Origin: Martinezella rhizogenes
GTDB taxonomy: Bacteria; Pseudomonadota; Alphaproteobacteria; Rhizobiales; Rhizobiaceae
Length of the DNA: 64,000 bases
Assembly (NCBI RefSeq): GCF_000799715.1
Contig: NZ_JUHG01000014.1
Span: 487,964-551,963, forward strand
Direction: 5' to 3'
The translations under genes and the position numbers were made by a program. The notes below the pieces were generated by a model. It did no database searches. It was not told where the DNA came from and was given only the letters and a program-made list of their open reading frames with translations. Positions 1 through 8,435 of this stretch are shown here, piece by piece (position 1 is the stretch's first letter; every line of letters begins with the position of its first letter).

Positions 1-1083
1 CTGGATCGCATCGGCGCCGAGGTCGGCGCCGACGGTGCGTTCTTCGATGACCGTCAGCTTGGCCGGAAGCGCACCGGCGCGCAGCAGGGCTGCAAGCGTC
101 GTGGCGCTATCGGCGGTGAAATTGCCGGAGATCTGGCCCGAACCGCCGGTGATCGGCTCACGGATATTCGGCGCGCTCAGCACCTTGTTGTCGAGCACGA
201 TGGCGAAAGGCTTACCGACATTCTCGCGGGTGATTTCCGCAAAGCGGTTGGCGCCGGCACTATCGAAGCGGAAGGTGACCAGCGGCTCATGCGTGTTCGG
301 ATCGAAGCTGACGCGGGCGTCGGTCAGGCGGTCGCCGGACAGTTCGATACGATCGAGCACCGGATAGCTTTGGCCCTGGTCGTCCTTGAGGATCGTGACG
401 CCGGGGCCGGGATTGTTCGGATCGACATTGTCCGCAAGCAGATGGAAGGACATCTTCGCGGTCGAGCCAAGCAACTCGCGCAGGCGCGAAGGGTCCTGTG
501 CGCCTGGAAGCTGCACGAGAACGCGGTTGGGGCCGACCCGCTGGATGGTCGGTTCGGCGACGCCCACCTGGTCGACGCGCTTGCGGATGACTTCCAGGCT
601 CTGCTGGACGGCGGAATCGACGTTGCTGGCGATGCCGGCCCTCGAGAAGGACATGGTGATCGCGCCGCCATTGGGAGCGATCGTCAGGTCGGACTGGCCG
701 GCAGAAAGACCGGATGTGATCGTGTTGGCAAGTGTCTGCAACTGGGTCACCGCATCGCCGCTCTGTGTCGGATCGGTGAGCGTTACGATGATCTGGTCGC
801 CGTTACGGACGATCGAGCGGGTCAGGATGTTCTTGTCGCGCAGGACGCGACGCGAATCCTGCTGCAACGATTGCAGCCGGCCATTGGTCAGATCCTTCTC
901 GTCGACTTCGAGGACGAGATAGGAGCCGCCGCGAAGGTCGAGGCCGAGCGGTACCTGGGTATGCGGCAGCCAGTTTGGGATTTTGCCGAGGGTCGACTGC
1001 GGAAGTACGTTCGGCAAGGCAACGAGAAAGCCAAGCACGATGATCACCGAGTAGAGTGCCACCAGCCATCGTGAAGTGCGCAT
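1..1083 (-). CDS. secD: Protein translocase subunit SecD, N-terminal part (probable SecDF), cut by window edge
   Basis: The reverse strand reads open for 361 codons from an ATG at 1083 to the window edge. SecD works with SecYEG at the inner membrane and uses the proton gradient to pull exported proteins through. An N-terminal membrane segment (residues about 5-25) is followed by the signature VPLGLDLRGGSYLVLEV (about 49-65) and then the periplasmic P1 region, including RVDQVGVAEPTIQRVG and the later IREPITGGSGQISG block. Rhizobiaceae usually encode a fused SecDF of about 850 residues, so the missing 3' part probably contains SecF. No yajC is seen directly upstream, where it often lies. Confidence 0.93.
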   Translation of the reverse strand, partial: MRTSRWLVALYSVIIVLGFLVALPNVLPQSTLGKIPNWLPHTQVPLGLDLRGGSYLVLEVDEKDLTNGRLQSLQQDSRRVLRDKNILTRSIVRNGDQIIVTLTDPTQSGDAVTQLQTLANTITSGLSAGQSDLTIAPNGGAITMSFSRAGIASNVDSAVQQSLEVIRKRVDQVGVAEPTIQRVGPNRVLVQLPGAQDPSRLRELLGSTAKMSFHLLADNVDPNNPGPGVTILKDDQGQSYPVLDRIELSGDRLTDARVSFDPNTHEPLVTFRFDSAGANRFAEITRENVGKPFAIVLDNKVLSAPNIREPITGGSGQISGNFTADSATTLAALLRAGALPAKLTVIEERTVGADLGADAIQ

Positions 1084-1176
1084 GGGTATTATCCTTGGAG
1101 ATACGCTGATGCCAGCGGCGGGGCCACTGGCGGACGTAGGTCATGTTGGGGATGCGCCGACGGGCGCGTTAACCGG

Positions 1177-1596
1177 TCAGACGAAGCTGGCCGGCGGCGC
1201 GCGGGCGAGATAGGCGCGGAATGTAAAGATTTCCGGTCGCGTGACGTCGCCGCGATCGCGCGGCTGCCACGGGTCGATGAGACGTCCGAAGGACGGAATG
1301 GCCGCGAGCGTTACCGGCCCGATATCGTGCCAGGTGGCTTTCGGCAGAGCCGTGCGGTCGGCGACCACAATGCCACGCAACGGATCGCGCTGGGCGATAT
1401 AAAGCGGTTGGCTGTCCCTGCCGGAGGAAAAGGCTTCCGCATCCGCCCGCGCGGCAAGATTGATGCCGCCGCCGAGCGCCAGTCCGAGATAGGCGAAGAA
1501 AGCGACAAACAAGGAGGCGATCACACGCGTTCCGGCGTGGGGCGTCCTTTCATCGTACTCTTCGCTGTCGGCTGCGCCGAATTCGAACGGGTTCAA
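1177..1596 (-). CDS. Hypothetical small membrane protein
   Basis: I do not recognise this 139-residue product. It has an acidic N-terminus (residues 1-20), one clear membrane segment at about 24-46 (VIASLFVAFFAYLGLALGGG) and a hydrophilic, Pro/Arg-rich C-terminal part. The frame has G/C-rich third codon positions and begins 15 nt after the ybaL stop, so it may be translated from the same transcript. The start is weak: the longest frame uses TTG at 1596 without a good ribosome binding site. An opposite-strand frame overlaps it but looks less coding-like. Function unknown. Confidence 0.5.
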   Translation of the reverse strand: MNPFEFGAADSEEYDERTPHAGTRVIASLFVAFFAYLGLALGGGINLAARADAEAFSSGRDSQPLYIAQRDPLRGIVVADRTALPKATWHDIGPVTLAAIPSFGRLIDPWQPRDRGDVTRPEIFTFRAYLARAPPASFV

Positions 1597-1611
1597 CGGT
1601 TATAAAGGCCT

Positions 1612-3462
1612 TCATTCCTTTGCCGGAGCGGATTCCGGCGCTTCGGTCATGATATCAGGACGCTCCGCGTCTTCATAGTGCGGCCTGTCATGATGCACTT
1701 GCGCCAGCCGGTCAACCATGCCCAGCGCGATTTCCCGCTCTCCCATGATGACGGTATCGGCACCATATTGCTTCAGTACGTCGATTTCGGCGTCGGAATG
1801 GGCTCGGGCAACGATCAGGATCGACGGGTTTATGGCGCGCGCCTGTTCTGCCGCGCTGCAGGCTTCGAAAGTGTTCGGAATGGCGATGACCAGGCTGCGG
1901 GCCTCGGCGATATTGGCATATCCCAGGGTCTTCGCCGAGGCTGCATTGCCGTAGATCGTCTCGATCCCCGCCTGTTTCAGCTCGGCGATGCGCTTCTCGG
2001 CATCCTCGATGACCACGAAGGGCGTTCCGGAGGATTTGAGATTTTCCCCGACGATGCTGCCGACGCGGCCGTAACCGATCAGGATGGCATGGCCGGTGAG
2101 CGTAACCGTGCGCTCCTCCTCATCGACGGTGACGGGAGCGGGCTGTTCGGCGGCGAGCTGAGCCTCACTTGCCGAGGGTTGTTCAGCCTGCGCGGCAGGC
2201 TCGACCACCTCTGGTACTTCGCTCGGGCGCTTGCCGTCCAGTCTCCTTCGCAGCCAGTCGCAACCGAAAAAGACAAGCGGGTTGAGAATGATCGAGATGA
2301 TCGCGCCGCCGAGGATCAGGTCGCGGCCTTCGCTTGGCAATAGGCCGAGTTCGACGCCGAGGGCCGCGAGGATGAAGGAGAATTCGCCGATCTGCGCCAG
2401 ACTGGCCGAGATGATCAATGCCGTACTCATCGGCTTGCGGAAGGCGAGTACGATGACGAAGGAGGCGACCGATTTACCGATGACGATGATGAACACGGTC
2501 GCCAGCAGCGGCAGCGGATTGTCGATCAGGATGTTGGGATCGAACAGCATGCCGACCGAGACGAAGAACAGCACGGCGAAAGCATCGCGCAGCGGCAGGC
2601 TTTCCTGTGCTGCCCGATGGCTGAGCTCGCTTTCCGACAGGATCATGCCGGCGAAGAAGGCGCCGAGCGCCAGCGACACGCCGAAGAGTTTTGCAGCCCC
2701 GAAGGCGACGCCGAGCGCGATGGCCAGCACGCCGAGCCGGAAGAGCTCGCGAGAGCCGGTATGGGCGATGCGGTGCAAGATCCAGGGAATGACCCGCCGG
2801 CCGACGACCAGCATCAGCCCGACGAAGGCGGCGACCTTGAGGAGCGTCATGCCGATGATGCCGGTGATGCCCATATCGAGGCCGAACAACCGGTTGATGC
2901 CCGCCGACAGTGGCTCGACCGTGCCATGGCCGTCGCCGGAAATGCTGGCGGCGGCGGGAATGAGGACGAGGGCCAGCACCATGGCCAGATCTTCGACGAT
3001 CAGCCATCCCACAGCGATCTTGCCGCGCTCGGTTTCGACCAGTCGCCGTTCCTGCAGGGCTTTCAACAGAACAACCGTCGAAGCAACGGAGAGCGCGAGG
3101 CCGAAAACCAGGCTGCCGCCGAGCGGCCAGCCCATCAGCGCGCCGAGCCCCCAGCCGAGCAGGGTGGCAAAGCCGATCTGGACGATCGCGCCGGGAACCG
3201 CGATGCCGCGCACCGACAACAGGTCTTTCAGCGAAAAATGCAGGCCGACGCCGAACATCAGGAGGACGACGCCGATCTCCGCCAGCTCCGGCGCAAGGTT
3301 CTGATCAGCGACGAAGCCCGGCGTATGCGGGCCTGCCAGCACGCCGGCGATGAGATAGCCCACCAGAGGAGGCAGTTTGAAACGATTGGCAATGGCGCCG
3401 AAGATGAATGCCAGCACAAGGCCCATGACGATGGTCGAAATCAAAGGCGTGTCGTGTGGCAT
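1612..3462 (-). CDS. ybaL: YbaL-type CPA2 cation:proton antiporter with TrkA-N domain
   Basis: This 616-residue inner-membrane protein has two parts. Residues about 1-385 form the many-helix Na+/H+ exchanger domain of the Kef/CPA2 family, with KLPPLVGYLIAGVLAGP near the N-terminus and GAFFAGMILSESELSHRA in the middle. Residues about 455-580 are a TrkA-N Rossmann domain (GHAILIGYGRVGSIVGENL), expected to bind NAD(H) or nucleotide and gate transport. A Pro/Glu/Ala-rich linker (about 415-450) joins them. The length and domain order fit YbaL/KefB-like potassium efflux transporters; the transported ion cannot be decided here. It is divergent from the small XRE regulator at 3567. Confidence 0.88.
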   Translation of the reverse strand: MPHDTPLISTIVMGLVLAFIFGAIANRFKLPPLVGYLIAGVLAGPHTPGFVADQNLAPELAEIGVVLLMFGVGLHFSLKDLLSVRGIAVPGAIVQIGFATLLGWGLGALMGWPLGGSLVFGLALSVASTVVLLKALQERRLVETERGKIAVGWLIVEDLAMVLALVLIPAAASISGDGHGTVEPLSAGINRLFGLDMGITGIIGMTLLKVAAFVGLMLVVGRRVIPWILHRIAHTGSRELFRLGVLAIALGVAFGAAKLFGVSLALGAFFAGMILSESELSHRAAQESLPLRDAFAVLFFVSVGMLFDPNILIDNPLPLLATVFIIVIGKSVASFVIVLAFRKPMSTALIISASLAQIGEFSFILAALGVELGLLPSEGRDLILGGAIISIILNPLVFFGCDWLRRRLDGKRPSEVPEVVEPAAQAEQPSASEAQLAAEQPAPVTVDEEERTVTLTGHAILIGYGRVGSIVGENLKSSGTPFVVIEDAEKRIAELKQAGIETIYGNAASAKTLGYANIAEARSLVIAIPNTFEACSAAEQARAINPSILIVARAHSDAEIDVLKQYGADTVIMGEREIALGMVDRLAQVHHDRPHYEDAERPDIMTEAPESAPAKE

Positions 3463-3566
3463 GAGCCATTCTCCTCGATACTGGAAATCCCGCGCAATTT
3501 ATGACATATTTGGCTTATGTTGACCAATATGGGTGGTTTTTGATTGTGAATCAAGGCGGTAAACCA

Positions 3567-3824
3567 ATGATTCTCACCCCCGCGCTCTGCCGCGCCGCGC
3601 GTGGGTTGCTGGACTGGACGCAGTCGGACATTGCCGAAAGAGCCGGCGTGTCACGAAGCACTATACGTGACTATGAGGGCGGCCATCATGATATTCACCG
3701 GGCAACGGAGGCGCAATTGCGCCTCGCCTTCGAAGAGGGAGGCGTCGTCTTCGCGGAAATGCCGGAGCTTGGCTGGGGCGTCTGTCCACGTCGCGCCCCG
3801 AACCAGGGTGAGGGCCAGAATTAG
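3567..3824 (+). CDS. Small XRE-family helix-turn-helix regulator
   Basis: The 85-residue protein is almost entirely one Cro/C1-type HTH: LLDWTQSDIAERAGVSRSTI (about 13-32) followed by a YEGGHHDIH segment. The short tail (LRLAFEEGGVVFAE) is typical of small rhizobial XRE proteins that lack a separate effector domain. The frame is open from 3501, but the ATG at 3567 has an AGGCGG ribosome binding site and gives the usual family start. Its 3' end overlaps the convergent GT39 gene by 4 nt. Target genes are unknown; the divergent antiporter is a candidate by position only. Confidence 0.8.
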   Translation: MILTPALCRAARGLLDWTQSDIAERAGVSRSTIRDYEGGHHDIHRATEAQLRLAFEEGGVVFAEMPELGWGVCPRRAPNQGEGQN

Positions 3825-5317
3825 GGATTAGGCGCCAGGCAGGCTGGTGAAACGCGATAGGCGTAGATCGTCTTGCCCTTCTTATAGCCGAATTCGGGCG
3901 ACCAGCTCTTGATCAGTTCCGCTCGACCGACCGTGCAATCGAGCGGCGCGTCGTCGACATAGAGCACATCGGCGGTCGTATTCGAGGGCAGCGAGAAGTT
4001 CTGCTCGTAATAGCTCTTCGGGAAGCCGCCGAAGTTGCGGGCATGGATGCGATAGGCCTGGCCCTTCAGCGTATAGAACAAGTCACCGAGAATATCCCGG
4101 TCGCTGGAGACAATGTCGGGCAAATTCGCCTTGGCGGCGATATCGGCGACTTCCAGGCTGATGGCGCTGCGCCCGACATAGCGCTTCATCACCAGATCGC
4201 CGTTCGGCAGCTTGATGTCATAGGCAAGGACGGTCAGCACCGGCAGCAGGAAGGCAACGACGGCGCCGATGATCAGCGAAACGACGAGGCCTTTCTTCGT
4301 CAGGCGATACAGAATCCAGACGGCGAGGATGGTGCCGGCGGCATAGGCGGCGACGGCCCAGTTGGCATAGGCTTTGGCGAACAGTGCCTGCAACGTAATC
4401 ATGAGGACGACCGGGACCGACAGCCAGAAGAGCAGTTTTTCCCTGTCGTCGCTTTGCCCGCGGATCATCCGCCAGGCGGCCCAGAGCATGGCGTAGAAGA
4501 TGACGGGGCCGACGACGCCAAATTGCGCGCCGAGGAAGCCGAGGCCGCCGAGCAGGTGTTGTAGCAGCCCTCCGCCATTACCTCCGCCATTCCACCGGGC
4601 GATGCTCTCGGTATGCCGCACCGTCGCCGCGTCATGGGCGAAGTTCCACCAGAGGTTCGGGAAAACAACGATGGCGCCGACGATGGCAGCGATGATCACG
4701 TCGCGCCAGGCAATGCGCGCCGAACGCAAGGTCAGCATGACGATGCCGACGCCCGGCAGCAGGAAAAGCACCGAATATTTCGTCAGGAAGGCAATGCCGA
4801 GGCTGGCGCCGAGGATCAGCGCCTCGAGGACGGACGAGCGCCGGGTGAGGCCGAGAAAGGCCCATATGGCAATGGTGATGAACAGGATCTGGATCGTATC
4901 GGTCGATACCAGCACCGCCGACAGCGAGGCGGCGGGCAGGGTAATGAAGATGACGCCGACCCAGGGTGCGATCTCTTCTCCCGTATCCTCGGTAAACAGC
5001 CGCCGCGTCGTCAGCATCAGCATCAGTGCCGTGGCGAGATGGAAAAGCGGCGCGGAGACGCGGATCCAGAAGGTCGAGTCCGATCCCGATATCGTATTGA
5101 AGAAACGGATCACCCAGGCGATCATCGGCGGCTTGGAATAATAGCCGAAATCGAGGTTCTGCCCCCAGAACCAGTATTGCGCCTCGTCGACGAACAGATC
5201 CGTCCTGTTGAAGACGAGCATGATCACGCGCCAAAACGTGACGCCGAAGATGATGGTGAGAGCAAGCCGCAGCGAAAGTCTCTGGTGGCTTGTTGCAGAG
5301 TGGGTCGTATCGGACAT
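3821..5317 (-). CDS. ArnT-like GT39/GT83 family glycosyltransferase, multi-spanning
   Basis: This 498-residue protein has about a dozen hydrophobic segments. Its first periplasmic loop carries the acidic motif of polyprenyl-phosphate-sugar-dependent transferases (FVDEAQYWFWGQNLDFGYYS, about 43-62), followed by KPPMIAW. Such enzymes move a sugar from an undecaprenyl-phosphate carrier to lipid A, protein or another acceptor on the outer face of the inner membrane. The C-terminal about 120 residues form a soluble domain. The acceptor and donor cannot be told from sequence. No sugar-pathway gene is adjacent. Confidence 0.85.
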   Translation of the reverse strand: MSDTTHSATSHQRLSLRLALTIIFGVTFWRVIMLVFNRTDLFVDEAQYWFWGQNLDFGYYSKPPMIAWVIRFFNTISGSDSTFWIRVSAPLFHLATALMLMLTTRRLFTEDTGEEIAPWVGVIFITLPAASLSAVLVSTDTIQILFITIAIWAFLGLTRRSSVLEALILGASLGIAFLTKYSVLFLLPGVGIVMLTLRSARIAWRDVIIAAIVGAIVVFPNLWWNFAHDAATVRHTESIARWNGGGNGGGLLQHLLGGLGFLGAQFGVVGPVIFYAMLWAAWRMIRGQSDDREKLLFWLSVPVVLMITLQALFAKAYANWAVAAYAAGTILAVWILYRLTKKGLVVSLIIGAVVAFLLPVLTVLAYDIKLPNGDLVMKRYVGRSAISLEVADIAAKANLPDIVSSDRDILGDLFYTLKGQAYRIHARNFGGFPKSYYEQNFSLPSNTTADVLYVDDAPLDCTVGRAELIKSWSPEFGYKKGKTIYAYRVSPACLAPNP

Positions 5318-5483
5318 TAAAAGGTCGATCTCGGTGCCGGGTAGTGAGGCTTCATACGGAACTATCGAGCTCGACGCCAGCTCCCGACACTAGGGAAAGA
5401 CGACGGAAAGCGCGGCGTGATGCCGCGCTCATAGGACCCTTTCATAAGAGATTTGTGTCGCTTACGGGATCGGGAAGAAGTTT

Positions 5484-5597
5484 TCAGAGCACTCGCGGAG
5501 AGGTCTTCACGCGCACCTGTTCGAGGCGGCTCAGAAATGTGAAGGCGGCAAGCGTCATGCCGGCGGTCAACAGGGCAGTCAAACCAAGAACAATCAT
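5484..5597 (-). CDS. Possible 37-residue single-span membrane protein
   Basis: A short reverse-strand frame starts at ATG 5597, preceded by GGAGAGAG at good ribosome-binding distance. It encodes one hydrophobic helix (residues about 2-22) and a basic tail containing RLEQVRVKTSPRV. This hydrophobic-helix-plus-positive-tail layout suits a small inner-membrane protein. Only length, ribosome binding site and composition support it, so it stays tentative. It sits alone between the GT39 gene and the chemotaxis operon. Confidence 0.4.
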   Translation of the reverse strand: MIVLGLTALLTAGMTLAAFTFLSRLEQVRVKTSPRVL

Positions 5598-6051
5598 TGC
5601 TCTCTCCACGTCGACATCGAAGGTGTCTCTACTTGCAAGATTAAAGCATGAAGCTTGCCCGTGACTTGCGGCCGGCCCCGGTTTTACTCCGATTGGCCGG
5701 TGAGCGAAATTGAATCGGGAACAGTTCAAATTAAAACGGAGAAGCGAGCGGTGGCTATTAACCTTCAAGCAAGGAATTAACCATAAACATGGAGCCTGCA
5801 CGTCGGAATGGGAAAATTGTTACTCGTTCTCACCAGGCATGAAGCCGCCCCGTCGTACCGGGCCAGATCCGGTATCAATCTCATCAAACAGGTCCGGGAA
5901 CAGACTTTGATGAACGAGCGAGCTTCAGTGTGCCCCGATCGATGGATCGACGGCGACGTGCGCCCTTTCTCGTCCTCTCATCGCATCTGAACCCGATCAT
6001 AAGCGGTTTTCGCCGGGGCTCTTTGCGTCCGGCAGTTCGGCAGGGGCAATT
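5598..6051. other. 454-nt gene-free region upstream of the chemotaxis operon
   Basis: I see no convincing gene here. The first half contains a fairly AT-rich stretch (about 5745-5825) in an otherwise GC-rich region. It must contain the promoter of the icpA-che operon, since no other promoter-sized gap exists before cheT. I could not identify a definite -35/-10 pair or an operator. Confidence 0.5.
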
Positions 6052-7698
6052 TTGGCGCAGGATTCGCCGTCAGATCAGGCAGGGCGGGCGCAGGCGGGAA
6101 GCCTTCGCGATCGGCTGCGTTTTGCGGGGCTCGCCGCCGAGCAATGCGAGATCGTGCGCCGCAACCGGCCGATGCTCGAGACCCATTTGAAAGCCGGCCT
6201 GCGCGATCTCTTTCACCGTTTCCAGACTTTTCCCGATGCCGCCCGCAATTTTGCCAGCGAGAGCCAGCTTGAACGGCTGCAGGATCTGCAGTCCTCGCAC
6301 TGGGACGTGCTGACCGATGCCCGCTTCGACAGTCTCTATGCCGAGCGTGTCAAGGTTCTCTCCGACAGCGAAAGCAAGATGGGGCTCGACCCGCGCTGGC
6401 ACGTTGCCGGCCATGGCGTGGTCCTGGAGCATATTCTGGCCGGTATCGTCGGAGAGATCGGCGGCCGGGCCGTTTTGCCCGGAACCAAGCGCCGTGCCCG
6501 TGAGCTGAGCGAACTGGTCAAGGTCGCCGTTCGCCTCGTCATGGTCGATGTCGAAATTGCAGTATCGCTGCGCTTCAACGAATTGCGCCTCAATCACCAG
6601 CGCGCGCTGGCCGATCAGCGGGCCACCGATCAGGCCGAGGCGGCTGATCTCTTCGCCGATGTCATCCAGGGCCTTGCCGAGCGCGATCTTACCGTCCGCA
6701 TGCCGGCCGATGCCCCTCCGGCCTACGCCGAATTGGTGGAAGCGCTGAACGCCGCGCTAGACGATATCCAACAGCAGTTTACGGCACTGTCCGGCGGTGT
6801 GCAGGCGGCCGAAGCGGCGACGAATGCCATCGCTCGTGATTCCCGGTCCCTCGCTCACGATTCCACGGAGCAATCCAAGGGGCTCGCCACCTCGGCGAGG
6901 CAGCTCGCCGATCTCGCCGATCAGGTTCGCGGCAATGCGACGAGCACCCGGTCGGCCGAGCGCGCCGCCGCCTCCACGCGCGTTGCAGTCGAAGACAGCG
7001 GTCAGGTTGTCGGCCAGGCCATCTCCGCCATGGCAGATATCGAGACTTCGGCTGAAAAGATCGGCCAGATCATCGGCGTCATCGACGAGATCGCTTTCCA
7101 GACCAACCTCCTGGCCCTCAACGCCGGTATCGAAGCGGCGCGTGCCGGCGATAGCGGCCGTGGTTTCGCGGTCGTTGCCCAGGAAGTCCGCGCGCTTGCC
7201 CAACGCTCCGCTGACGCCGCCCGAGAGATCAAGGTGTTGGTGACGGGCACCAAGGCACAGGTCGACGCCGGCGTGCGGATGGTCGGTCGCACACAGGAGG
7301 CGATCGGCAGCATCGTCCGTCAGGTGACCGATATCAACGACGCTATCTCCGGCATCGCCGCCGCCACCGACGAACAGGCCGCGGGCCTGCGCAGCGTGAC
7401 GGTCGAGATCGGCAGCCTCAGCGAACGCGCTTCTTCTGCCGGCAGCCTCGCCGGTCGTTCGCAGGAGGGCGCCGATCACCTTCAAGACACCATCCTCGAC
7501 CTCGGCCGCACGATCCGAGAATTCCGCCTTGAACGCGAACGGCGCCATGCGGTGGCGCCACGTTCAGCGGTCGGCGCGCAACGCTTCCCGGTCCCTCGGC
7601 ACGACGACGTCTACGCCCGGCGTGAGCAGGACGAGGCTGTCGAATTCGACTTTCCGCCTCGCAGGGCAGCGATTGGGGGCGAGCGGAATGCTTATTGA
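6052..7698 (+). CDS. icpA: IcpA-type cytoplasmic chemotaxis transducer with globin sensor domain
   Basis: This is the first gene of the che operon, 548 residues with no membrane span. Residues about 16-135 form a globin-coupled-sensor domain (RLRFAGLAAEQCEIVRRNRP; MGLDPRWHVAGHGVVLEHIL). Residues about 225-505 are a methyl-accepting signalling domain, with the conserved tip IAFQTNLLALNAGIEAARAG and GFAVVAQEVRALAQRSADAA. It should feed a soluble signal to CheA/CheW. Where globin sensors have the proximal heme His (HxxIG), this protein has Glu107 (ESKMG), so heme binding is doubtful. The start is TTG at 6052 with AGGGG upstream; a later ATG would truncate the sensor domain. Confidence 0.92.
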   Translation: MAQDSPSDQAGRAQAGSLRDRLRFAGLAAEQCEIVRRNRPMLETHLKAGLRDLFHRFQTFPDAARNFASESQLERLQDLQSSHWDVLTDARFDSLYAERVKVLSDSESKMGLDPRWHVAGHGVVLEHILAGIVGEIGGRAVLPGTKRRARELSELVKVAVRLVMVDVEIAVSLRFNELRLNHQRALADQRATDQAEAADLFADVIQGLAERDLTVRMPADAPPAYAELVEALNAALDDIQQQFTALSGGVQAAEAATNAIARDSRSLAHDSTEQSKGLATSARQLADLADQVRGNATSTRSAERAAASTRVAVEDSGQVVGQAISAMADIETSAEKIGQIIGVIDEIAFQTNLLALNAGIEAARAGDSGRGFAVVAQEVRALAQRSADAAREIKVLVTGTKAQVDAGVRMVGRTQEAIGSIVRQVTDINDAISGIAAATDEQAAGLRSVTVEIGSLSERASSAGSLAGRSQEGADHLQDTILDLGRTIREFRLERERRHAVAPRSAVGAQRFPVPRHDDVYARREQDEAVEFDFPPRRAAIGGERNAY

Positions 7699-7760
7699 CC
7701 ACTCTATTTCATGCGCATGCGGGCCGTGGAGCCCAATTTCAGGCAACAAGGATTGAAGCG

Positions 7761-8057
7761 ATGGCGAGCAGGAAAGGCGAAAAGACAGTCAGTCTGGCCG
7801 CGGTGCTGGACCTCAACGAGGCCTCGGCGCTTCGCGGCAAGCTGATGGGGCTGCGCGGCAGCAATGTCGCGATCGATGCCTCCAGCGTCGAAAGGATCGG
7901 CGCTTTGTGCATTCAGGTCATCATGGCCGCCGCCAAGACTTGGGATGAAGACAAGCTGTCCTTCACCTTTTCGAAGGTGTCGGATGCATTTCAAAAAACG
8001 ATGCAGATGATCGGTATCGACATCGATCACCTGCTTGCCAAGGAGATCCGGCAATGA
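7761..8057 (+). CDS. cheS: CheS, STAS-domain partner of CheA
   Basis: This 98-residue STAS-domain protein lies between the transducer and cheY1, the position of cheS (orf2) in S. meliloti. There CheS binds CheA and speeds loss of phosphate from CheY1. The central SNVAIDASSVERIGALCIQV (about 33-52) is the STAS beta-strand/helix core. The ATG at 7761 follows AAGGA and gives the usual length, although the frame is open further upstream. The 3' end overlaps cheY1 by ATGA, suggesting coupled translation. Confidence 0.88.
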   Translation: MASRKGEKTVSLAAVLDLNEASALRGKLMGLRGSNVAIDASSVERIGALCIQVIMAAAKTWDEDKLSFTFSKVSDAFQKTMQMIGIDIDHLLAKEIRQ

Positions 8058-8419
8058 AGAAAAAAGTGCTGACCGTGGACGATTCACGGACCATTCGAAA
8101 CATGCTTCTCGTCACCCTCAACAATGCCGGCTTCGAGACCATTCAAGCCGAAGATGGCGTCGAAGGTCTCGAGATCCTCGAGGAAGCCAATCCTGATGTC
8201 ATCGTCACTGACATCAACATGCCGCGCCTTGACGGCTTCGGCTTTATCGAGGGCGTGCGCCGCAACGACAAGTATCGCGCCATCCCGATCCTGGTCCTGA
8301 CGACCGAAAGCGATGCCGAGAAGAAGAACCGTGCCCGCCAGGCCGGTGCGACGGGCTGGATCGTCAAGCCTTTCGACCCCGCCAAGCTGATCGATGCCAT
8401 CGAGCGTGTAACCGCTTAA
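8054..8419 (+). CDS. cheY1: CheY1 response regulator (phosphate sink)
   Basis: A single receiver domain of 121 residues. The acidic pocket is D9/D10, the phospho-acceptor is D53 (VTDINMPRLDG), the switch Thr is near 83-84 and the conserved Lys is K105 (IVKPF). In rhizobia with two CheY proteins and no CheZ, CheY1 drains phosphate from CheA and so ends the CheY2 signal. It overlaps cheS by 4 nt, and cheA starts 16 nt after it. Confidence 0.93.
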   Translation: MKKKVLTVDDSRTIRNMLLVTLNNAGFETIQAEDGVEGLEILEEANPDVIVTDINMPRLDGFGFIEGVRRNDKYRAIPILVLTTESDAEKKNRARQAGATGWIVKPFDPAKLIDAIERVTA

Positions 8420-8435
8420 ACAGGATCCGTCCCTC

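Noticed and set aside
1327..1605. Plus-strand frame overlapping the small membrane protein gene
   Set aside because: No membrane or domain feature and poorer third-position pattern than the minus-strand frame, which also follows ybaL closely.
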